11,644 bases of DNA, taken from Synergistaceae bacterium (lineage in GTDB: Bacteria > Synergistota > Synergistia > Synergistales > Synergistaceae). How positions within the stretch are numbered: position 1 is the stretch's first letter; the number at the start of each line of letters is the position of its first letter. The notes under the pieces were generated by a model. The model was not told the DNA's origin, made no database searches, and was given only the letters and a program-made list of their open reading frames with translations. Shown here one piece after another: positions 1-5,741 of this stretch. The position numbers and the translations under genes are program-made. The stretch is taken from the NCBI GenBank assembly GCA_031290815.1, contig JAISLO010000057.1, positions 1-11,644 of the forward strand, in the 5' to 3' direction.

Positions 1-289
1 TCAACGGTAAGACCTGAACTCAGGCAAAGAATTTCAGCAGCACACAATTTCGTACACATAAAAATTTCGCATATCCATAAAACACGATTATCACAAATTC
101 AAGAGAATTTATTGTGTACTCGTCCTCGGCACCATTTCTAAAAACAAGACAATCCAAGAAAGTCTAAAAACCCCGTCCAGGACGGTTTTTTTGGGGGTGT
201 GCGTACGGCATGGACGCGAGAGCGGAAAGATTTACCTGCGAACGAACCCCTCTTGCACAAATAAGAAGGAACATACGAAAAGAGCTTAA
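1..289. other. Gene-free AT-rich stretch
   Basis: I see no convincing coding region here. The first 130 bases are AT-rich and contain only a short hairpin (cctg/cagg near 13-24). A terminator-like hairpin lies at 165-192. The rest up to about 289 has no open frame leading into the transposase remnant that follows, so the upstream part of that transposase is missing or too decayed to recognise. Confidence 0.5.
165..192 (+). terminator. Small hairpin plus T-run
   Basis: The arms ccgtc (173-177) and gacgg (181-185) form a 5-bp GC-rich stem with a 3-nt loop, followed by seven T (186-192). An A-run at 166-170 lies on the other side, so it could work in both directions. It would end a transcript coming from left of the window. 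The stem is short, hence moderate confidence. Confidence 0.45.
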
Positions 290-495
290 ATTGACAACAG
301 TGATATCCAGACGTCTAAAGGGTTCGTGTATCTTGCAGCTATAATGGACTGGCACAGTCGCTATGTTATATCGTGGGAGCTCTCTAACAGCATGGAGTCG
401 TCGTTTTGTGTATGGAGGGCAGAGGTCGTTGTATGGACAATATTTTCATAGAGAGATTATGGCGCAGCGTAAAATATGAGGAGGTGTACATAAAG
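290..495 (+). pseudogene. IS3-family transposase (OrfB, integrase core) remnant with internal deletion
   Basis: The frame of 320-412 reads GFVYLAAIMDWHSRYVISWE then LSNSMESSFCV, the rve-domain sequence of IS3-type OrfB transposases. From about 412 similarity continues one frame over with MEGRGRCMDNIFIERLWRSV and KYEEVYIK. In intact relatives these blocks are separated by a few dozen residues including the second catalytic aspartate (the TDQGSQFT region), so a deletion has removed that part and shifted the frame. The glutamate of the DDE triad (IERLW) survives. The N-terminal half and the end are absent: a stop lies at 287 and the sequence switches at about 493 to an unrelated gene tail. No terminal inverted repeats were found. 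It is dead. Confidence 0.85.
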
Positions 496-611
496 AGGGC
501 ATGGAAAAAGGTAAGCTGGCCGTTGCCCGCTCGATGCGTTCCGATGGGCTTCCGATTGAAACGATTAAGAAATACACAGCGATGTCCGAGAACGATATAC
601 TCCAATTTTGA
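492..611 (+). pseudogene. C-terminal tail of an Rpn-family nuclease (PD-(D/E)XK transposase-like), fragment
   Basis: Reading from 492, the frame gives KEGMEKGKLAVARSMRSDG then LPIETIKKYTAMSENDILQF and stops at 609-611. This E-G-x-E-x-G-K, A-R-x-M, G-L-x-x-E-x-I, Y-T-x-x-S arrangement is the usual C-terminus of Rpn/YhgA-like recombination-promoting nucleases, recalled from the family rather than searched. The catalytic PD-(D/E)XK part is missing. The piece is joined within a few bases to the end of the IS3 remnant, in a different frame, so it is a rearrangement scar. Confidence 0.7.
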
Positions 612-658
612 GATAGGCTCGCTTGCACCGCCAAATATCCCCATTGTCCGTTTGGTTA

Positions 659-706
659 TTGCCGCAGTCTGCCTGCGGCAATCTGTTTCTCTTTGCAATT
701 TTTTTT
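659..706 (+). terminator. Rho-independent terminator
   Basis: A perfect 9-bp stem, ttgccgcag (659-667) with ctgcggcaa (673-681), encloses a 5-nt loop. A T-rich stretch follows, ending in eight T (about 699-706). It probably ended the Rpn-family gene whose tail lies just upstream, and it insulates the ArsR operon from transcription coming from the left. Confidence 0.8.
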
Positions 707-739
707 AAATTCTTCGGGTGACACGCGCCGGATTTGTTC

Positions 740-768
740 TTGACAAATGATCCTTACTTTAGTATATT
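740..768 (+). promoter_or_regulatory. Sigma-70 type promoter of the ferredoxin-arsR operon
   Basis: A perfect -35 box TTGACA (740-745) is separated by 17 bases from a -10 box TATATT (763-768, 5 of 6). The next gene starts at 802, giving a short leader with a good ribosome site (gaggtgat, 791-798). The -10 box lies inside the left arm of a palindrome, as expected for a repressed promoter. Confidence 0.8.
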
Positions 769-786
769 AGAAATACATAATATACT
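761..786. promoter_or_regulatory. Palindromic operator, probably for the ArsR-family repressor encoded at 1604
   Basis: AGTATATTA (761-769) and TAATATACT (778-786) form a perfect 9-bp inverted repeat with an 8-bp spacer. AT-rich imperfect palindromes of this kind over the promoter are typical ArsR/SmtB operators. It covers the -10 box and the start of the transcript, so a bound dimer would block RNA polymerase. Assignment to the third gene of this operon is inferred from position. Confidence 0.7.
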
Positions 787-801
787 TATTGAGGTGATGC
801 T

Positions 802-1005
802 ATGCCGCCGGTTCGGAAAGTGGCCAGAGTTTCAGAAGAATGCGTCTCATGTGGGAACTGCGCGAAGGTTTGTCCGTTGGGTGCCATTTCGATTTACTTG
901 GGGTTGTTCGCCGTGGTTGACGGAGACAAATGCGTGGGCTGCGGCAAGTGTGAGAGGACCTGTCCCGCAGGCGTCATTTCGATGACGAATAGGGAGGCAG
1001 CCTGA
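802..1005 (+). CDS. 8Fe-8S (2[4Fe-4S]) ferredoxin-like protein
   Basis: This 67-residue cytoplasmic electron carrier has two complete cluster-binding motifs. The first is C14-x2-C17-x2-C20-x3-C24-P and the second C44-x2-C47-x2-C50-x3-C54-P, the classical bacterial 2[4Fe-4S] ferredoxin pattern. The ATG at 802 has a good ribosome site (gaggtgat, 791-798). The stop at 1003-1005 directly abuts the start of the next gene, so the two are very likely translated together. It probably passes electrons to or from the membrane Fe-S protein encoded next. The partner redox enzyme is not visible. It is first in an operon that ends with an ArsR-family regulator, so its expression is probably induced by whatever releases that repressor. 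Confidence 0.9.
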   Translation: MPPVRKVARVSEECVSCGNCAKVCPLGAISIYLGLFAVVDGDKCVGCGKCERTCPAGVISMTNREAA

Positions 1006-1593
1006 ATGAAAAAGAAGAAATGGTACGATTATTTGTGGATCGCGTCGTCGGCATACCTGATTCTTGGCGTCTTTAACATCGTCTTTGCGTGGCTTGGATT
1101 GATCTGTTTCGCGACCCCGCTGGCGATTTCGATATTAGGCGGGGACAAGGCTTATTGCAACAGGTACTGCGGCCGGGGACAGCTCTTTGAGCTTCTCGGC
1201 GGGCGAATCGGTCTGTCCCTGTGGAGACGGCCGCCTGCGTTTTTGCGCTCCTCCTGGTTTCGCTATGGGTTTCTCGCCTTTTTCATGACTATGTTCGGGC
1301 TTATGCTGTATTCCACATGGCTTGTTTTCACCGGAGCGCCGCTGAGAGAGGCGGTCACGCTCCTATGGGCGTTCAATCTGCCGTGGGGATGGGCTAGTAC
1401 GGACATGATCAGCCCGTGGGCGGCGCAGTTCGCGTTTGGATTCTACAGCGTCATGCTGACTTCGACGGTGCTGGGACTTGTTACGATGCTCCTCTTCAGG
1501 CCGCGGTCCTGGTGCGTTTACTGTCCGATGGGAACTATGACTCAGGGAATATGCAGGCTCAAGCATTCGGGACAAAATCACATGGCCGGGTAA
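1006..1593 (+). CDS. NapH/NosR-like polytopic membrane Fe-S protein
   Basis: This 195-residue membrane protein resembles the 4Fe-4S-binding NapH/MauN-type family, which moves electrons between the membrane pool and soluble ferredoxin-like partners. Hydrophobic stretches lie at about 10-44 (one or two spans), 86-110 and 140-164. Two cysteine groups face the same side by simple topology: C51-x3-C55 (YCNRYCGRGQ) just after the first hydrophobic region, and C170-x2-C173-P plus C183 near the C-terminus. The usual pair of full CxxCxxCxxxCP ferredoxin domains of NapH is absent. The separate ferredoxin gene directly upstream may supply that function, in effect a split NapH. The ATG follows the ferredoxin stop with no gap, and the stop is 10 bases before the regulator gene. 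The actual electron donor and acceptor cannot be told from the sequence. Confidence 0.75.
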   Translation: MKKKKWYDYLWIASSAYLILGVFNIVFAWLGLICFATPLAISILGGDKAYCNRYCGRGQLFELLGGRIGLSLWRRPPAFLRSSWFRYGFLAFFMTMFGLMLYSTWLVFTGAPLREAVTLLWAFNLPWGWASTDMISPWAAQFAFGFYSVMLTSTVLGLVTMLLFRPRSWCVYCPMGTMTQGICRLKHSGQNHMAG

Positions 1594-1603
1594 GGGCGCG
1601 GAC

Positions 1604-1900
1604 ATGCAGGAAAAAGCGAAACAAGTCGCCGCGCTGCTCAAAATATTGGCGAATGAAAACCGCCTGCTGATCTTGTGCGCCCTGATCCAAAAACCGATGA
1701 CGGTGGGGATGATTGCGAAGTATACGCCGAATATAACTCAGTCGGCCCTTTCTCAGCATTTGACGCTCCTGAAGGCCGCCGGGATACTGGACGCCGAGAA
1801 ATCAGGGCAGAACATCACGTATTCCATAGCCGACCACCGGGTGGAGGAAGTCCTGAACGTATTGAAAAAATATTATTGCGAAATAGACGCGAGCGGCTGA
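1604..1900 (+). CDS. ArsR/SmtB-family repressor, YgaV/BigR/SqrR-like dithiol sensor
   Basis: This 98-residue winged-helix regulator has its helix-turn-helix at about 33-60 (TVGMIAKYTPNI then TQSALSQHLTLLKAAGIL) and a wing at about 62-75. It lacks the ELCVCDL metal-binding motif of arsenic or cadmium sensors. It does have exactly two cysteines, C25 in RLLILC and C92 in KKYYC. These sit at the places occupied by the sensing cysteines of E. coli YgaV and of BigR/SqrR, which bind or release DNA by forming disulfide or polysulfide links (family knowledge, matched from memory). The ATG at 1604 has only a weak ribosome site (aaggg, 1592-1596) and lies 10 bases after the previous stop, suggesting translation carried over from upstream. 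It probably represses its own operon through the palindrome at 761-786. Confidence 0.85.
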   Translation: MQEKAKQVAALLKILANENRLLILCALIQKPMTVGMIAKYTPNITQSALSQHLTLLKAAGILDAEKSGQNITYSIADHRVEEVLNVLKKYYCEIDASG

Positions 1901-2062
1901 GTGATGTTGAGATTCGCAAATCTTGTATAACTTTTCTGAATTTTAGGGTATTATAAATCTAAGCACAAAGCTTGGAGAACGGCGTCGCCCGCATAAATCA
2001 GCATGTACGCCGTTGTCTTGCCGCGTTCTTTATCGAATAGAGCCATATTAATGGAGGTGTTT
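1901..2062 (+). other. Leader between arsR-like and CobT-like genes, with competing stem-loops
   Basis: A weak 5-bp hairpin (1910-1923) follows the regulator stop, and a TATTAT box at 1949-1954 could be a -10 element, though no well-spaced -35 is visible. An 8-bp inverted repeat, aacggcgt (1978-1985) with acgccgtt (2007-2014), forms a stem with a 21-nt loop. Its left arm region agaacg (1976-1981) can also pair with cgttct (2024-2029), so the two pairings exclude each other. I see no B12-box or other known riboswitch signature. The ribosome site ggagg (2053-2057) lies at the end. Confidence 0.35.
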
Positions 2063-3064
2063 TTGACAGTGTTTTTTCTCTTTATAAGTGGGACAGAGAT
2101 TTCTAAGATTCCGGGCCTTTCGGCCGCTGGAGCAAACCCGGATGTCATCCCGTTCACCTCTCCGGCCGACGCGGATGTCGTCAGATTTGGATTTCCCAAG
2201 GCGATAGACTGCTTTCCGCTGGACCCGCAAGGCCATCCCACGCCCGCGATAATCACGCGCGCGGCCGTGATAGAGGCCGGGATTCCGGTCTCCGTAGTGC
2301 GCTGCGGATCATATCTGCCTCCGGCTCCGCCCTATGTGGAGACCGGCGCGGAGTTCGGCCGTGATCCCAGGTTCGAGAAGGCCGTGCCTGACGCAAGAGA
2401 AATTTTCGAGAACTCTAAATTTCTCTCGGGCAATATGGATCCGTCATTCAAAACGGTAATGATTGCGGAATCGATACCAGGAGGAACGACGACGGCGCTC
2501 ATGGTCCTTCGCGCCATAGGGATCAAGGGCATGGTATCGTCGGGAGGGCGGGACAACCCCATCGAGCTGAAGGAGGATATCTGGAGCGGCGCATCCAAGC
2601 GGCTCGGGATAAAAGAAGGTGCCTTCGCTGACGATCCGCTCCGAGCCGTCGAAGAGTTGGGGGATCCGATGCAGGCTTCCGTCCTAGGGTTCTCCCTCGG
2701 ATTGGACAAGAGGACCGAAATCGTGCTCGCCGGCGGCACCCAGATGGCCGCTATCGCAGCTCTGATGACGAAGCTCGATCACAACCGCAAGCCCGTTATC
2801 GCCACCACGAAATACGTAGCGGAGGACAAAAGCTCGTCGTTCCTCGAAATCGCGGATTTTCTGGGGCTTGAAACTTACGTCGCCAAGCTCGACTTCTCAA
2901 AATCGCCCCACAAGGGACTCAGCGACTACGAAGCGGGCTATGTCAAGGAGGGCGTGGGCGCCGGAGGCTCCGTGCTGTACGCTGAGAGGCTGGGCGTCTC
3001 GGTAAGCTCGATCATAGACAAAACCAATGAGCTGTATTCGGGGATATTGAAGCAGGGTTCTTGA
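2063..3064 (+). CDS. UPF0284/TIGR00303 family protein, CobT-like phosphoribosyltransferase fold
   Basis: This protein of about 333 residues resembles the UPF0284/TIGR00303 family, which is related to CobT (nicotinate mononucleotide:5,6-dimethylbenzimidazole phosphoribosyltransferase). Family features visible are the N-terminal SGTEISKIPGLSAAGA (9-24), E136-S-I-P-G-G-T-T-T-A resembling the GxGNTT loop of CobT, AGGTQMAAIAAL in the middle, and K295-E-G-V-G-A-G-G, where E296 would match the catalytic glutamate of CobT. I chose TTG at 2063 because ggagg (2053-2057) sits 5 bases before it. GTG 2069 is possible; ATG 2051 overlaps that ribosome site and is less likely. The stop overlaps the start of the next gene (TTGA, 3061-3064), so the two are translationally coupled. 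Its real substrate is unknown; a cobalamin role is only one option. Confidence 0.8.
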   Translation: MTVFFLFISGTEISKIPGLSAAGANPDVIPFTSPADADVVRFGFPKAIDCFPLDPQGHPTPAIITRAAVIEAGIPVSVVRCGSYLPPAPPYVETGAEFGRDPRFEKAVPDAREIFENSKFLSGNMDPSFKTVMIAESIPGGTTTALMVLRAIGIKGMVSSGGRDNPIELKEDIWSGASKRLGIKEGAFADDPLRAVEELGDPMQASVLGFSLGLDKRTEIVLAGGTQMAAIAALMTKLDHNRKPVIATTKYVAEDKSSSFLEIADFLGLETYVAKLDFSKSPHKGLSDYEAGYVKEGVGAGGSVLYAERLGVSVSSIIDKTNELYSGILKQGS

Positions 3065-4386
3065 CGGATACCCTATCGACGCCGGCCTGGTTGGAAGAGG
3101 GAGATGATCTCTTGCGGATAGAGATACCTTACGGGAATTCCTCGCTCTCGTGCGATATAGAAGATTCAAGGGTACGCGGCGTGCTCCGCGCGAAAGCCCA
3201 CGGGGCGGCGGAGAACTTGCCGCAGGAGACGATAGTCGGGCGAAGCCTGGCCTCACCAATAGCCTCTCGCTCACTCGCCGATCTTGCCAAGGGGAAACGG
3301 AGAGTCGTTATAATCACAAGCGATCACACCAGGCCGGTGCCCAGCGGGATAACCATGCCTCTCTTGCTCGCCGGGGTACGAAGGGGCAATCCTGACGCCG
3401 ACGTATCAATCCTCATAGCGACCGGCGGCCACAGGCGGATGACGAGCGACGAGCTCCTGGCGCGGTTTGGCCAGGATATCTGCGCCAGGGAGAGGATAAT
3501 CGTCCACGATTGCGAGGACGGCTCCGATCTCGTGTCGGCCGGGACGCTGCCCTCTGGCGGCGAACTCGTTTTGAACAGGAGGGCTATGGAGGCTGATCTC
3601 CTGATAGCGGAGGGATTCATAGAACCGCACTTCTTCGCCGGGTTCAGCGGGGGGAGAAAGGCCATACTCCCCGGTATTGCAGGTTATAAAACTGTGCTCG
3701 CGAATCACTGCGCCGAGTTTATCTCCCACGACAGGTCCAGGACCGGCATACTCGACGGCAACCCCATTCACGCCGATATGCTTCACGCATCCGAAGTCTC
3801 TGGGCTGGCCTTCATTCTCAACGTTGTTCTCGACGCCAAAAAGCGGATCATCGCCTCCTTCGCGGGACATCCAAACGAGGCGCATCTCGCCGGCTGCGCG
3901 TTCCTTCGGAGCATCGCGGAGGTAGAGAGGACGCCGGCGGACATCGCCATAACAGGGAACGGGGGCTACCCTCTCGACCAGAACCTATACCAGTCTGTGA
4001 AGTGCATGACCGCAGCCGAAGCGTGCACAAACCCCGGAGGTGTGATCATAGTCGCGTGCGAGGCGCGCGACGGACACGGGGGCGAGGCTTTTTACAACAC
4101 GTTTGAAAAAACGCGGTCGCCCGTCGAGGTGCTGCGCGGCATCGAATCCAGGGGCAGGAGCGAGACCCTGCCGGACCAGTGGCAGATTCAGATCTTCGTT
4201 CGGATTTTAAGCAAGCACAAGGTGATAATGGCGACGGACGCGCCCTCCGAGATGATCCGTCACCTGAACATGATTCACGCCAGGTCCCTAGAGGAAGCCC
4301 TGAACGTCGCGGACGAAATCCTCGGGGACACGCGCCGCCCCATAACGGTCATACCGGATGGCGTGTCGGTCATAGTATCGCCGTAA
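3061..4386 (+). CDS. LarA-superfamily nickel-pincer-nucleotide racemase/epimerase (2-hydroxyacid type)
   Basis: This 441-residue protein has the two-domain LarA fold (DUF2088 N-terminal domain). Lactate racemase of Lactiplantibacillus plantarum uses D72, R75, H108, H174, K184, H200, Y294, Q295, K298 and W358 (recalled). Here every one is present at a constant offset of 16: D88 and R91 (SDHTRP), H124 (TGGHR), H190 (EPHFFAGFSGG), K200 (GRKAILPG), H216 (ANH), Y310, Q311 and K314 (NLYQSVK), and W374. K200 would carry the covalently bound nickel pincer cofactor and H216 would bind nickel. The substrate is probably a 2-hydroxyacid, but the family now includes malate, phenyllactate and sugar-acid epimerases, so lactate is not assured. 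The start is TTG at 3061, overlapping the previous stop. LarB, LarC and LarE, which make the cofactor, are not in the window. Confidence 0.9.
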   Translation: MTDTLSTPAWLEEGDDLLRIEIPYGNSSLSCDIEDSRVRGVLRAKAHGAAENLPQETIVGRSLASPIASRSLADLAKGKRRVVIITSDHTRPVPSGITMPLLLAGVRRGNPDADVSILIATGGHRRMTSDELLARFGQDICARERIIVHDCEDGSDLVSAGTLPSGGELVLNRRAMEADLLIAEGFIEPHFFAGFSGGRKAILPGIAGYKTVLANHCAEFISHDRSRTGILDGNPIHADMLHASEVSGLAFILNVVLDAKKRIIASFAGHPNEAHLAGCAFLRSIAEVERTPADIAITGNGGYPLDQNLYQSVKCMTAAEACTNPGGVIIVACEARDGHGGEAFYNTFEKTRSPVEVLRGIESRGRSETLPDQWQIQIFVRILSKHKVIMATDAPSEMIRHLNMIHARSLEEALNVADEILGDTRRPITVIPDGVSVIVSP

Positions 4387-4456
4387 CCACTGAGTCAATG
4401 TACGTGAAGAAATATAATTCGGGTGCGGATACGAGTTTTCAAAACCAATTCGCATA

Positions 4457-4486
4457 TAGACAGCCGACGCTTGAATATGATATAAG
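4457..4486 (+). promoter_or_regulatory. Candidate promoter of the amidohydrolase gene
   Basis: TAGACA (4457-4462, 5 of 6 to the -35 consensus) lies 18 bases before TATAAG (4481-4486). A TGA directly before the -10 box gives an extended -10 (TGnTATAAG). It sits in the 168-bp gap after the LarA-like gene. Transcription would start near 4493, leaving a leader of about 60 nt. Read-through from the LarA-like gene is also possible, since no terminator is seen between them. Confidence 0.5.
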
Positions 4487-4554
4487 CCTTGTGTCTTTTC
4501 GCGGACGCTCGGGCGTTTATGGGACAATTTTGACGTTTGGGGAGGTTTTGAGGT

Positions 4555-5715
4555 TTGGGAAAAAAGTATCTTTGCGGGGCCGATGTTGAGACAATCACGG
4601 ATGGGCTTGTCAAAAACGCCGTAGTCGTCATAGAAGATGGGAAAATAGCTATGGCGGGTTCCGGCATCGACGTCCCGTCCGGCGCGGATCTGCTGGACCT
4701 GTCCGGCTCGATAATAACTCCCGGGCTTATAGACGCTCATGTACATATAGGCGTGTGCAGCGAGGGTTTCCCCATCGGGATGGACGATACGAACGAGATG
4801 ACGGACCCGATCACGCCGCATCTCCGCGCGCTGGACGCGCTGTATTCCGACGACACCGCGTTCCCGGACGCGCTCGCCGGCGGCGTCACCTGCGTGCAGA
4901 CCTTGCCGGGAAGCGCCAACGTAATCGGCGGGCAGGGCGTGATAGTCAAGACCAAGCCGGACGTCGTCGAACGAATGGTGGCGCGCGAGCCATCCGCTCT
5001 GAAGGGGGCCCTGGGAGAAAACCCGGTCAGGATTTACGGGGCGAAGAGCAAGATTCCAAGCACCAGAATGGGCTCTGCGGCGCTGATGAGGGACGCTTTC
5101 ATCCGCGCTCAGAACTACGTCCGCAAGAAAGACGCGGCGATAAAAAAAGACGAGCCGTTCGACCGCGACCTCGTAATGGAGTCGTTGGTTCAGGCGTTGG
5201 ACGGAAAACTCACTTTTCGAGTTCATTGCCACCGGTCAGACGATATTCAGACAGCCATAAGGATATCCGAGGAATTTGGCCTGAACTACACCATAGAGCA
5301 CTGCACCGAGGGACATCTCATCGCGCCGTGGCTTGCCGAAAAGCGCGTAAGGGCGGCGGTGGGACCATCTCTCTCCAGCAAGTCCAAGATCGAACTGCGA
5401 AACAAAACATGGGACACCCCGCGCATCCTCTGTGAGGCTGGCGTACACTTTTGCATCATCACAGATCATCCGGTGGTTCCGATCGAACACCTCATAGTCT
5501 GCGCCTCGCTCGCGGTCCGCGCGGGATTGACGCCTTCGGAAGCTCTGAAGGCAGTCACTATCTACGCTGCTGAACACCTGGGCGTTCAGGATCGCGTCGG
5601 GTCGATCGAGCCTGGAAAGGATGCCGATATAGTCGTCTGGGATGGGGACCCGCTCGACTCCCGCTCAAAGGCGCTCAGAACCTTTATAAACGGCGAACAG
5701 GTATATATGAGATAA
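4555..5715 (+). CDS. Metal-dependent amidohydrolase, imidazolonepropionase-like (COG1228 type)
   Basis: This 386-residue cytoplasmic hydrolase belongs to the amidohydrolase superfamily. It has the small beta-sandwich at both ends (about 1-50 and 345-386) and a TIM-barrel between. Metal ligands are H62-x-H64 (ITPGLIDAHVHIG), H224 (FRVHCH), H249 (IEHCTEGH) and D304 (ITDHP). The barrel-strand-4 lysine that often bridges two metals is not obvious, although K164 and K166 (YGAKSKIPSTRMG) could be considered; a single-metal enzyme is as likely. The C-terminal GSIEPGKDADIVVWDGDPL is typical of the family. The start is TTG at 4555, nine bases after ggagg (4541-4545), with an in-frame stop at 4549-4551. 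It converges with the minus-strand oxidoreductase, with 26 bases between the stops. The substrate is unknown. Its position next to the LarA-like gene suggests, but does not prove, a shared pathway. Confidence 0.85.
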   Translation: MGKKYLCGADVETITDGLVKNAVVVIEDGKIAMAGSGIDVPSGADLLDLSGSIITPGLIDAHVHIGVCSEGFPIGMDDTNEMTDPITPHLRALDALYSDDTAFPDALAGGVTCVQTLPGSANVIGGQGVIVKTKPDVVERMVAREPSALKGALGENPVRIYGAKSKIPSTRMGSAALMRDAFIRAQNYVRKKDAAIKKDEPFDRDLVMESLVQALDGKLTFRVHCHRSDDIQTAIRISEEFGLNYTIEHCTEGHLIAPWLAEKRVRAAVGPSLSSKSKIELRNKTWDTPRILCEAGVHFCIITDHPVVPIEHLIVCASLAVRAGLTPSEALKAVTIYAAEHLGVQDRVGSIEPGKDADIVVWDGDPLDSRSKALRTFINGEQVYMR

Positions 5716-5741
5716 ACATGGCGTTCCGCGCGCGGCACACG

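Noticed and set aside
120..136. Possible tRNA 3' end (cctcggcacca)
   Set aside because: No T-arm GTTCRA loop, acceptor partner or cloverleaf can be built upstream. The CCA is most likely chance.
1951..2048. Minus-strand frame of 31 codons starting MALFDKERGKTTAYM
   Set aside because: It reads rather like protein, but it is short, has no clear ribosome site and matches no family I know. It lies in the leader of the CobT-like gene.
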